A stretch of DNA of 64,000 bases from positions 806,001 to 870,000 of the forward strand of contig CM062387.1 of assembly GCA_031310005.1 (NCBI GenBank), in the 5' to 3' direction. The notes under the pieces are model-generated. The model saw nothing but the letters and a program-made list of their open reading frames with translations. It searched no databases and was not told the DNA's origin. A program made the position numbers and the translations under genes. Of this stretch, positions 10,426-21,000 are shown piece after piece. The DNA is from Dactylellina haptotyla (taxonomy: Eukaryota; Ascomycota; Orbiliomycetes; Orbiliales; Orbiliaceae). Position 1 is the first letter of the stretch. Each line of letters opens with the position of its first letter.

Positions 10426-13323
10426 CTACAGAACGTCAAAAATGCTTCGAATGGTGGGTAATGTATCATGTTGGTTCACCGGACTCCTTGGATCCGAAAA
10501 GAGATCGACCCCATCAAGATTGTCAGTTCCGGACATGGGCTGGTCGACGGGACTGGCTACTTCGTTAGATATAGAAGGGGTTGGTCCTGGGAAGCTGGAG
10601 GAAAGAGAAGAAGTGGAGGAGGCGTTAGCTGCGACTCGGCTCCGTGTCATAACATGGCTGTCAGAGTGTGACTTGCCAGTGATTGTCGGTGTTCTCATCG
10701 GAAATCCAAACGAGCTGGGAGGCTGGGTGAACGAGGGAGTCGGAGGCGGCTCGTCAATGCTAGACAGAATACTCGGGAATCGACGGTGGAATTCCGGATT
10801 AGGGCGTGCAGCTGAAATTTCTGCACGACGAACCACACCTGATTGCTCGCTCATCGCGCGCGATAACTCAGACTTGTTCTTCTTCGCTCTCAGAGCAGCA
10901 AGTCCAGAAGACTTTGGAAGGATTGCTTTGATGCTTGGCTGAGGCGAGTGAGACCGTTGTGGCGGAGAACCATTAGAGTGAGAGGGAAGGAGGCTGCCTG
11001 GGTTGGAGGATGTCACAGGACTAGGGGGTGGCATGCTGCTCTCTTCAGCGCGGAGCGACTGTAACAGCTTCCTGTTCCTGTTTCGGAGTTGCCGCTTTTC
11101 AAAGATCATGCCACCCTTTGGTGCGAAGGACGGCGTGGGCGGCGGCAGGTCACCTTGGTCGCTACCTCTCCTAGCAGGGAAGCCGACGAGATCTCCAACA
11201 GTGTCATTCTCCTGGTCTCGTGGGAAAGAGGAGGACGGCGGGAGCGGCGGTGGAACATACCCCGTCGCCGCGTCACCGGAGCCCCATCCGAGACCGTGGT
11301 TTGTCACCGATGCGGTTCCAGGAATATTAATCATTCCAGGAGGAGCAGACATCGGGCCAGGCTCAATACCGGTGATGATTCCACCATCAGCGTTCCTTGT
11401 CTGAATATTCATCGGCATGGGGAAATCCCTCGGGTCCGGTGATGGAGGTCGTGGCGGTGCAACCTGTCCAGGAATATATGGCAAGGGGGCTGTCATTGGC
11501 TCGTCTAGCTCTGGCGTGTAGGGAGTTGGATCCGAGCTATTCGCAGCTCGGGAAGGGTGTCCCAGTTTTGGTCGAGCGATGCCATTGGCACCACCTCGCA
11601 TGGAACCCTTACCGGCTCGTCCGACGTTATTCTGCGCCGCCAGCTTGGCTCTCCAATCGGAAAGTTGGTAGATGAGACTCATGTTTGGACCAATCCACTT
11701 GCTGCGCTGTTTTACAAAGTCGTACGCCTCCTGCACGGTTTGACGCGGGTTCATGAACAGGCCATAAGCGATAATCAAACTCGCCGATCTGCTCACACCG
11801 CATTGACAGTGCACCAACACTTTTTTGCCCTCGCTGCTCTTCTGTTTGATCAGTTCGACGAGCTTTGGCAGGTCGCCAACGATGGGGGTATTGTGATCCC
11901 ACGGCATGTGGATGTATTCCGGGTCCTTCTTTTGCGGTGTGGGCTTCGGTGTGGTGGCCTCGGAGCCCGATCCCTGTGGGGACTCGAAGGCCGTCATAAA
12001 GCTATCCGCTGTCGACGCTGTCGCTAGAGGCGGTGACAGGAGTTTCTCTTGCGCAAGGTTCTCGGCCTCCTTCTTGATAGGGTTGACCACTTCGCGTGCT
12101 ACATTGATAACAATGTCAAAATTCCTCGCCATGTCGGCATTCGGTTCAGAGAATAGAAAGACATTTGGTTCGTAAATGCAGGCAGGTCCATTTGGGTAAG
12201 CCGGAGACTTTGGTCCCTCGCCGTCATTTTCCATCATAGCGATGTCTTCCTCGTCCATCTCTATTATTGGTCCAGGGGCTTCAATAGGGCTAGAAGGAAC
12301 TTGTGCTGAGAAGGATTGGGAAGACACACTCTCGACCGGAGAGAAATGGTTTGGCGGTGTGAAGAGTCGGGATGGTCGACCGGACAATGTTTTCGCTTGG
12401 CCTCCCGGAGTAAATAGCGAGGGTGAGGATACATGATGCCGTAAGCTGGGTCGGGTTGATTTTTGTATCGACTTCTCCGGCCCAGGTAGTTTAATAGTGA
12501 GTCCCAAGTTGCTAGGGCGCCTCCTTGGCATCGTGCTGGGAAGGATAAAACCAGGTGAGGATGGAGCAGACGATGATCGATTATTGTCGTTCAAGCTCGA
12601 GTTGCTTTGGAATGATGATGCGGTGCCGGGTCTGCTCGAACTTCCCGACATATTTAGGGAAAGGTTTTTCGTATTCCTGGCCTTTTTGATAGGAGAAAGA
12701 GATCGGTAGGGGTGATTCGGCGAGCTCGCCATCGCTGAAGACGTATTCAGGGATGACAGGCTAGGTTTCGAGAAGACCCCTAACGGTATAATGTTACGAG
12801 GTGAGTCGGGAGAAGATGCAGGGGATTTGTCCTCTGCTGAGGATGACGATTCGGCAGTAGAAACTGTTGTTGTCGGGGAGGAATTTGTAGACGAAGCCGC
12901 AGATGTCGACGATAGACTGTCGTTCTTCTGATGTCGAGGATGTAGATGACCTGGCGAAGGTATAAATGATTTTGTCAAGCTGTTAAACCCTAAGCCGCCC
13001 AACGTCTCCCCTCCTGTCATTTCGACATCCATACTCAAAGCCGAGAGATGGTATGACTCTTCTTCCGTCAGAAATATCGGTGATAAAAGGGCCTCGAGTA
13101 AGTTTTCTTCTCGTCTTTTGCGGGTGAGGATCTGTCGTTTGTGGAAGTTGCGTCTGAAGCGTCGGGTCTCTACAGTTTTACAGAGTCGAGGCGATGGACA
13201 GGAATCAGATGCATGCGATGCTTCGTGGATCGGGCTCAATGGCGATGTGATAGACGCAAGACGATATCTACGACGTCTGATGCAGGTGTTAGTACTCGGT
13301 CTCGAATAGAAAGGTTCGTCCAT
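10426..13323 (-). CDS. Msg5-like dual-specificity MAP kinase phosphatase
   Basis: Single coding exon, 965 aa from the ATG at 13323. The family removes phosphate from Thr and Tyr of MAP kinases. The signature loop HCQCGVSRS has the nucleophile Cys506 and Arg512 (CX5R). It is preceded by YIHMPWDHNT, which carries the likely general acid, and followed by the AYxxV-type helix (QEAYDFVKQRSKWIGPN). The catalytic domain spans about residues 380-558 and holds a Ser/Thr/Pro-rich insert of about 50 residues before YIHMPWD. The long N- and C-terminal parts are disordered and Ser/Pro-rich. A basic segment (RRFRRNFHKRQILTRKRR) near residue 55 could serve kinase docking. I chose 13323 because CACCATGG is a strong start context; an in-frame ATG at 13332 is the alternative. 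A CTGCAG acceptor at about 13350 marks a probable 5'-UTR intron. Symbol withheld because fungal naming varies. Confidence 0.88.
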   Translation of the reverse strand: MDEPFYSRPSTNTCIRRRRYRLASITSPLSPIHEASHASDSCPSPRLCKTVETRRFRRNFHKRQILTRKRREENLLEALLSPIFLTEEESYHLSALSMDVEMTGGETLGGLGFNSLTKSFIPSPGHLHPRHQKNDSLSSTSAASSTNSSPTTTVSTAESSSSAEDKSPASSPDSPRNIIPLGVFSKPSLSSLNTSSAMASSPNHPYRSLSPIKKARNTKNLSLNMSGSSSRPGTASSFQSNSSLNDNNRSSSAPSSPGFILPSTMPRRRPSNLGLTIKLPGPEKSIQKSTRPSLRHHVSSPSLFTPGGQAKTLSGRPSRLFTPPNHFSPVESVSSQSFSAQVPSSPIEAPGPIIEMDEEDIAMMENDGEGPKSPAYPNGPACIYEPNVFLFSEPNADMARNFDIVINVAREVVNPIKKEAENLAQEKLLSPPLATASTADSFMTAFESPQGSGSEATTPKPTPQKKDPEYIHMPWDHNTPIVGDLPKLVELIKQKSSEGKKVLVHCQCGVSRSASLIIAYGLFMNPRQTVQEAYDFVKQRSKWIGPNMSLIYQLSDWRAKLAAQNNVGRAGKGSMRGGANGIARPKLGHPSRAANSSDPTPYTPELDEPMTAPLPYIPGQVAPPRPPSPDPRDFPMPMNIQTRNADGGIITGIEPGPMSAPPGMINIPGTASVTNHGLGWGSGDAATGYVPPPLPPSSSFPRDQENDTVGDLVGFPARRGSDQGDLPPPTPSFAPKGGMIFEKRQLRNRNRKLLQSLRAEESSMPPPSPVTSSNPGSLLPSHSNGSPPQRSHSPQPSIKAILPKSSGLAALRAKKNKSELSRAMSEQSGVVRRAEISAARPNPEFHRRFPSILSSIDEPPPTPSFTQPPSSFGFPMRTPTITGKSHSDSHVMTRSRVAANASSTSSLSSSFPGPTPSISNEVASPVDQPMSGTDNLDGVDLFSDPRSPVNQHDTLPTIRSIFDVL

Positions 13324-15860
13324 GGTGAACATTCGGAATCCGCGGGCCTGCAGAATAATAATAACAAAACGGAGAAATGGTGGTGTAACCGAGCCACAAG
13401 GGAAATGCAAAAGAAAAATAATCGAAAGAGAGTTGGAAGTTGTATAAACGGGACGAAAGAACAGAAGCAGTCGAAAAGATAGCAAAGGAAATTAGGAAGG
13501 GTGAGAGATATGTTGTATGCATGCAAGTAGACGAAGAGGGTAGCCGAGCGTTTACCTTAATGATAGGTCATGCCCCGCTGTCCCTGGTGACTTTTGGGTC
13601 CAGTCGTAATAAGGTTGTATGTGGGAAGGGTATATTCTAAGAACCGAACAAAAGATGTAACCTAGCCGTAGGAGTTCTGCGCAAAGGGTACAAGTTTTGT
13701 AACAGGTTCCAGGCTGAGATATGAATAGAATCGAATGAAAAAGAAGAAAAGTGTTCGGGATTGCGTAGTCCTTGCCTCTGTTTCCCAATAAGATAAACGA
13801 GGAAAAGAAAAGGTATAATCTGGAATAGAAAGAATAAGGATCTATGACGGGGCTTGTGAAAAATAATAACGTGAGAAGGAAAATAAAAATAAAAATAAAA
13901 TAAATAATAAGAAACGAAGATTAAAATGGGTAAAGGGAACCAAAGGGAAAAGGGAAGAGCGGAGTTTGTGTGAGAGGGCAGGAAGTACCGGTTCGCTGAC
14001 GATTTGCCTTACGAGGAACCTCTTCGCGATGATTTATTTTAGGAATATAAGAACATGTACCTGTCTAGCCTCCCAATAAATCATAAAAGGAAACCAGGGT
14101 GAGGGCGAGACGCTAGTGCCAGCGACCGTTCCGCTATTTGATTTGCTGAAACCCCGAGAGCCCAGGTGAGGTAAGCGGTAACTCAAATCGTGCGGAACTC
14201 AGTCTCCCCTTTAAGCAATGCCACAGTGATGGTGTAAATGTTTTGTAACGGGACTGGGTATATATAATATTTGTGCGTAGACTCGCGGCGAGCAGGGGAA
14301 GCGAAGCACTCACACACAAACGCTGGTGTAGGGAAAGGATCGGGGGGCCAAACTTACGCTGGGGTGTTTCTCTCGCCAGCCTCCGCTTAAAACAGCTTGC
14401 AAGAGGAAGAAAAAGAGAGACCTGAAATGCGGTGGAAAGAGAAATCTTTTGAACGATTTTTTCCCAATCTCTTCCTCTTTTTCTTCTTTTCAGCTGATAT
14501 GAACCTAGGAAACAAAAATTTTGTTTTCGGTGCTCTATCAGGAAGAAAAGGGTAGCTGTGGTGGACAAGAGTCAGTCAGTCGGTTCAGGTCCGGAATAGC
14601 AGCAATGTTCCAAATTTCTAAGCCACCCCTCAGCCTGGCAACTACCAATAAAAGCAAGGCTTTGGATTGGCGCAAGCACAACCGAGCATGCCCACCAAAG
14701 CCTCCGCAGACCAAACAGAGCCGAGTAAAATTTGGGCCCTTGAATTCGGCGCCCGAAAATAGAACCAATAGAAAGCGAGGGTTTGCCAGACAGGCCTATT
14801 GGCCCGGCGGCAAGGAAAACTGACCTTTTCAAACAAATTGCTGTGTATATAAGAAGGTGCCAAAGATCCGCGATTATTTCTTGTTATTTTATTGCGAATG
14901 AAGCAAGAAAGAAACAAAAAATGCTGTAGCAAACGAGATTAAGGTGTCGCCGCAAGCAGATTCGTAATTGGGGTAGCAACTGCTCTGGCACATTTTTGCC
15001 CAGGTTAGTATTTTTCTTTATTACTAGTTTTCTTTCTTTCCTTCTTTCGATATTTCCCCGTGCCGATGGCTAGGCGTTTCGGAAATTTCGAGATGCGAAT
15101 CCCAAAATGAAATGCAGCTCAAACGGCAGATGGCGCAGAATTCTCACTTTGTGCATTCATTCCCTACTGCAGAAAACAACTCGTGGGGTTTTGGATACGG
15201 ATCAGCCGAATACTTACTAGTTCCGATGCGTCGTCGTCCTTTGACCTCGTCTTGGAGGTGCTTTTCCTGGCAACGTGGGGTTTCTAATATTATAACCTCG
15301 TTATTGTCTCGTCTCGTCTGTTTCGTCTGCTACCGTATGATGCCGAGGTATTGGGCGGAATGTGTTGCAGCTGTAGTTGCGATGTGACCAGTCCCAAATG
15401 ACACCGTCCAATGCCGTTGCTGTCAACCAGATCCGACGACCAGTCTCTCGCCCTGCTTATAAAGGCCGACGTAGCATGTACTATAAAAAGGATATAGAGG
15501 TATTGTATGGTGTAGAAACGAAACGGTATTATTGCCGGAACCAGAAACAATGAGGAATGCAAGGGACCACTTTTGCGCAGCTAGTAATCAATCAGGTGTA
15601 TCCGTCCAGTGCTAAACTGGATATCAACGGATCTCTCCACAAGCCACTTCCTTTGACTGACGGAGCGAGTTCGCTTTGCAGATTCGACCTCGGGCAAAAT
15701 AGGCACAGCTAGGTCGTCTCTGTTTCTGTTTTCAATCACCGAATAAACCTGAGACGTGGCGGCGGGGAAAGGCTTGGTCGACTTTTGGCTTTTTTTGGAT
15801 TATCTTGACTGTTTGATAGGTATGCTGTGGAGACCGGACAGAGTATTCAACCTGGGTGGT

Positions 15861-15872
15861 TATATTATATAC
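15861..15872 (+). promoter_or_regulatory. TATA-like element upstream of orphan ORF 15944
   Basis: TATATTATATAC lies about 80 bases before the ATG at 15944, which is a plausible distance for a fungal TATA element. Confidence 0.3.
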
Positions 15873-15943
15873 GTGATTAATGTAATTGTGCCCGTCACCT
15901 GGGGATGAGAAAAATTAAAGGCTTTGTCGTCAAGTAATGCAAG

Positions 15944-16423
15944 ATGTCGAGGGTTGAGCGGCCTGCAGTCAACAGGATGTCGGTGCTGTCTTTCCAAGAT
16001 ACCGTGAACGAAAGAACGGATGAGTGCCCAATGCTACCCAATTATCGAAATGGAAGAGAAGAAAGAAGAAGAAGTAGTAATAACAATCAAAAGAAGAGAA
16101 GGGTGAGAAAAAACAATATTGTGTCGTCCAGTGTGCTGAAAGTCGGGAGCTCTTGTTTTTTCTCCCCGGTCTTCTCCAAAAACCGTCGACTAGACTCCAA
16201 TATATCTGATAATAATAATGACAGTAACAGTTCCTTCTGTTTTCTTGTTACTTCTTCCACAACTCTGCCAAACTACCCAATTGTGCGATTCGTTCCAAGA
16301 CAGCCTACTTTTCTGATTGATTTTTTGGGGGTCTCCCTTATAACTTTTCTTCCCTTTCAGTCGGATAGAAGGGAGGGCGGATTTAACGTGTCAAAAAGAA
16401 AAGAAAAACAGCGTCCGGTGTAA
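15944..16423 (+). CDS. Orphan ORF, 159 aa, Asn/Arg-rich (candidate)
   Basis: ATG-initiated single-exon frame with A at -3 and a TATA-like element about 80 bases upstream. The first 30 residues look globular (MSRVERPAVNRMSVLSFQDT). A basic tract (REERRRSSNNNQKKRRVRKN) that could act as a nuclear localisation signal follows, then an Asn/Ser-rich stretch and a more hydrophobic part around LIDFLGVSLITFLPF. No known domain is recognised and codon use shows no clear bias. Either an orphan gene or a chance frame in an 11-kb empty region. Confidence 0.25.
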   Translation: MSRVERPAVNRMSVLSFQDTVNERTDECPMLPNYRNGREERRRSSNNNQKKRRVRKNNIVSSSVLKVGSSCFFSPVFSKNRRLDSNISDNNNDSNSSFCFLVTSSTTLPNYPIVRFVPRQPTFLIDFLGVSLITFLPFQSDRREGGFNVSKRKEKQRPV

Positions 16424-16795
16424 CAAGGATGTCGTGGAACCGGGAAGAGGTAAGAGGGAGGAGAAACCGACACGCCAGAGGACTGAGATGCGCTGTGTAT
16501 AGAGTCGGCCGCTGTTGGTTAGGATTCCCGTCGACGACCGGTTGTTGCGAGAAGGGAGGGGGGATGTCGAGACGGGTGTGGGGATACGCGAAAGGAGCGA
16601 AGTCGTGTGGAGGGGATGAGAGAGAGAGGGAAGAGGAAGAAGAAGAGGGAACGACGAAGTTGAATTGCGGAAAGGTGGGTTGGGGTTGGAAAAGGATTTG
16701 ATTGATTGAGAGATTTGATTAGGCTGGCGGGAAGCAGGCAAAATTGTGGGGGATGGCCGATTGCTCTGATTATCCAACAGCACGGCAACCTCGCC

Positions 16796-16860
16796 CAAAG
16801 ATCCAACCAACCGAACGGGCGGGCGAGCGAATGGACGGACGAACGAATGGACGAGCAGGA
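16796..16860. repeat. Degenerate tetranucleotide repeat (GGAC/GAAC/GAGC units)
   Basis: A run of related four-base units such as GGGC, GAGC, GAAT, GGAC and GAAC. It looks like a decayed microsatellite. Similar GAGC runs occur near 1580, 2000, 30405, 57618 and 60092. Confidence 0.5.
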
Positions 16861-17498
16861 CGATGCATGGACGAAGGGCTCGATGCTCCACTCTGCTCGC
16901 CCCCAGTATCACAAGTCAATTCTTGAAATTCAAGTCAGGTCAGCGTCTGTCGAGAGAGAGCGCAAACGTTGCAAACCGGGTCTCGCAGGTTGCATGACAC
17001 GATGGCGACTTCTGGAGGCCGCCGGTCTCAAAGATGCCCCCATCTTGCCTTCCCTTCCAGACCTCAATCGCGACGACAGGCAGGAATGTTTGAAACCACA
17101 AGAGTTCCCTTAACGGCTTGGGTGGGAGGGGCTTGAGGTCTCCCACACACGCTACCTCAAAAGCAATATTCGTGACCGTGGGTTGATCAGCTTTTTTCGT
17201 CCTCTCCCTTGTGCCGACCCAGCCAGCTCCATACCCACCCCCAGACCTGTCTGTTCCAGTACGGCTGTCACGACTTTTGCAGCATCCTGCCCTTCCAGCC
17301 AGGCGGATCTGGGAAGTCTCCCGGGTCGGGTGTCAAACAGCAAAACGGCAGGCGCCTTCTTCGCATCATCGAGTGCTCCAGATGCGTTCTCTCTTGCTGG
17401 CATGGCATGCAGCTCACTTTAACAGCCGAAGGTTCACTTGCACAGAAGGTCCTTGTCACCGTTTCATCACCAAGACCCTCTCTTTTTCCCACTCACTC

Positions 17499-18050
17499 TC
17501 ATTCACCTGATAATTCACAGTATTGCAGCGGATGAAAACCGAGCAGCAAGTCAGGTTCCTTTCGCAATCGTTCATCCAGTGGCATCTTGCATTTTTCTGC
17601 ATGCAATCTGCAAAGCGGCATGATATATGCATTTGCAGAGCTTCTTCTCGTGAACAAAGCTACCATGTCCATGTCCATGCAAGCAAACAAACGAGAAAGT
17701 AAAAAAGTCCTCGTCGGCGTGTTTTCCCTCTCTCGTGCGCAAAGCACCTCATCATAAAATGATCTAAGGTGTAGACGGAGAACATCTGACCTTGCCACCT
17801 CCGGAGAGAAATGGGTGAAATCATCAGCAGAAAACCCTTCCTGTCCCACGAGAACGATATCCTGTCCTTCTACCCAATGACGCCGCCAGATCACGTTAAC
17901 TTTCCTTCTCACCACACCGAGAACGAAAGAAAAACTAGACAGATCTAAAAATAGGCCCCCCGAACACTTTAGTCGCACCTCCTTGCACAAAATTTTTCGA
18001 CATCTTTCTCGAATCGAATCTGCACTTGGCCCAAATCGGACTAGTCGCAT
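17499..18050 (-). CDS. Orphan ORF, 183 aa (candidate)
   Basis: ATG-initiated minus-strand frame with mixed, globular-looking composition: MRLVRFGPSADSIRERCRK at the start, VNVIWRRHWVEGQDIVLVG in the middle, and FSPEVARSDVLRLHLRSFYD later. A repeated Met-Asp stretch (CMDMDMVALF) lies near residue 130. No TATA-like element, family or splice partner was seen. A frame of this length is only mildly unlikely by chance in 11 kb of non-coding DNA on two strands. Confidence 0.2.
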   Translation of the reverse strand: MRLVRFGPSADSIRERCRKILCKEVRLKCSGGLFLDLSSFSFVLGVVRRKVNVIWRRHWVEGQDIVLVGQEGFSADDFTHFSPEVARSDVLRLHLRSFYDEVLCARERENTPTRTFLLSRLFACMDMDMVALFTRRSSANAYIMPLCRLHAEKCKMPLDERLRKEPDLLLGFHPLQYCELSGE

Positions 18051-21000
18051 GCAGCTGTTCTTTCAATCCTTGAACAGTGCGTGTTTCAGGCCCCTGGATT
18101 AGGTCTAGTCCTTTGTGCTCTCCAACCCTCGATCAGGGGCTTTGTGGAGACCCAAAGAAGGTGTTCGTCGACAACATTTTGTTTCTGGTCCCTTTGCTTT
18201 TTAACCAAACTTTTTTTTTTTTTCAATTTTGCCTTCGCTCCTCTGGCTTCTTTGTAGATCGTAAGTTTGAGAAATCTTAAGGATATTACAGATGTGGTAA
18301 CCCTCGGATTAACAAACCGGGCGAAAGTGTCGTGACCCCGCCCCTCCTTTTCACCCTTTTGAAACAGCAAAACAGATCTCGATCTTTGACATGCGTCTGG
18401 ACTCTTGACTTCTAATTCACGCTTCTGCTACAAAATGAAACAGCAAGCCACGGGCGGGACTCCCTCTCGCGTGAGAAAAGAGGACCGCTTCTGCTTACAC
18501 TCTCCAAGGGAACGAAATTACACATAACGCCCTTTCCCGTTCCCAGGGATATGGGAGATTGGAGCGCCAGTGCGAAGGGGGGAAACGCGAACCCGTTATC
18601 CAGGGACCGAAATCCACCAGAAGTCCCTTTAGGTCCTCGCCTGTGTGCGAAAGAAGGTTAAAAAGTTTAAATCTTATTTTTCCTCAAAGTGTTCCCCTCT
18701 CTCGTGGTAAAAAATTAAGAGAACCAAGTTTTCAAGAATGAGAGCTGTTGCTTATACATGCATATACATGCACACTCTCATCCAGTCTTCCATCGAAGCG
18801 AGCTGCAACATGCCCAAGAAGAATCCGAGGAAATGAAATAAAATAAAATAAACGTAGAGGAAATCAAATACCCAATCCCATAGAAACAGAAAATGTCGTG
18901 CGAGAGCTAGCGAGCATCAACCGCGCCCTGTCCTGGATAACGATGACTTGTACAAGCAGGCCAGGTACAGGCAAAGGTCAATGAGACAACCTTGTCCCGC
19001 CAGCCGGTCGCACCGACTCTCACAGATCCTGGATGGGGGTCTGTTTCCTGGAGATCTAAGCGAAAGGGAAATCGAGAATCAAGACACACATCCGCACACG
19101 AGGAAAGAGGGGCGAGGATCGGTCCATCCCTATCATCTTGCTGCTACCGCACGGGGTATCAAGAACTGGTCTCTGACCATCCCACCCCTCATCAAGTCTT
19201 TCTGGCGGTTCTAGGTGTATATTCTCTTCCCTTCTGAACTGAAAGAAGCAGAATCAGAAGAAGAAGAAGAAGCAGCAGAAGGTCCCTTGTAGGTTTCAGA
19301 ATCCGTAGTAAGATGACGAGGGAGCGAACGGCACGGTAAATTACGAGCTTTTTGTTTTTTCTTCCCTTTGTTCGTTTCTCTCGCGCGGTCTGCACGTCTT
19401 AATAGCGAGGAATAAACAATTAAAATATCAAATCTCGCATCATGATGCGCATGCGTTTTGACAGGGCACTAAGCAGCAAAAGGGAAAAAGACACAAATGT
19501 AGAGAAAAGAAATCGACCTACGTGGATTAAGCTATATGGCTTGTGGGCGAATGGATGGGGTGCCAGATGGGGCACTCCTTGTCAACGCAATTTCAATTGT
19601 TGGAAAGCACAGAGCCGCGAACAGGAAGTTAAATTGCGGTGGCACTTTCAAGCCACGGGTACCTGAATATCAGTGGATATTTAGTTAATAAAAGAGCGGG
19701 ATATTGAGCCTGCACTATCGATTATGACGTTTTTTTGAACCCTTTGGATCGCGGAGCATCCAGAATCGTGGCTTGTTGGGGTTTAATATTTCAAATTTCG
19801 ATTTTTTCTTTCATTTCAATATATGAGGCTGGTGTGCGTGACGGGGTATTCAATGAGAACTGTAGAACACTTCAATGAATTTTTTTTTTTCCCTTCTCGC
19901 TTGGATTATGGATGCTAGTGCATGTAAATTTTTTGGGGTCTTCGGTAATCTACCAGCTTTTGGCACAAGGGACTTTTGCGCTATTATGCACGACGGTAGG
20001 AAACATATACTGGACCTTGCACCCGCCCAGTCCCCTTTTACCCACTACCCACAATCCGGACCTTGGAGAAACAAAATGGATGATCCGAGGAGGTGGCTCG
20101 TTTCTCAACGCTTGCAAAAAGCGTGACTTTTGATACCCTTATCGGTAGGTTTCATAGGCATGTTCATACAATCGGCAATCGGGCGCAGAGGCCTCGTCAC
20201 TCTGGATGATCGATAAAGTTTCTTAGGGCACACGCACGGGACATCTACAAGGGTTTCGAAAGATATGAGGGTTTTTAACGTGATAGCGGTTTTAGGGTGC
20301 GAGAAGAGGATCCATGGATTCGCGAAGTCATGTCGTGCGTATTCATTTAGGCAACAGAGGACGTTTTAAAACTCGGACAAAAGAAAAAAAAGTCAAAAGA
20401 CTGTGGATATGGGTTTGTCAACAACGTCCAGGTCAGCAAGAGAAAGGTTGATTTCGGGGAATGTACACACCGATGGGGTGGTGGTAAATAGGCAAAAGCT
20501 ATGAAAAAGAAAACGGGTTTCATCTCGCCGGAGTCTCGCCTAAGTTAAGAAGGTTAAAGTAAATAAAGGAAAGTTCGATGCTGCGGATGGAACACCGGCG
20601 CGCGGCATATTTGATCTCTCGTATCTTTAATATCGATATATTGAACAGGACTCTTCCGTCAAGAAATACATCCGATCAAGCATGAAAAAATGCAACACAG
20701 TTGTATAGTGCAAAACGTGATGTGCATGTTGTTACATTTAAACTTTCTCAAAATGTTGGCATAACGAAACATCAAGAGCTTTGATATTCAACTACAAACA
20801 TGTCTAACATGTGAAAGCCGCGTTTCTTTCTAGAACGACAAAAAGGAAAACTGCAACGTTTTCCGTGCAGATTGAAAGAAGGTCGCCGAACGGTGGCCTA
20901 AACACCTTTTTCGATCTTCGAATTCACTGCCTCTTCTGCACGCTTATGCGAGTTCACCGTTTAAGCGAGTGCGTGGTTGCATGATGACGGGACAGCCGCA

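Noticed and set aside
10394-10942. 182-codon plus-strand frame
   Set aside because: Antisense shadow of the phosphatase C-terminus.
16391-16912. 173-codon minus-strand frame
   Set aside because: Starts at GTG, has a Ser/Pro/Leu composition caused by the purine-rich opposite strand, and no promoter or splice signals.
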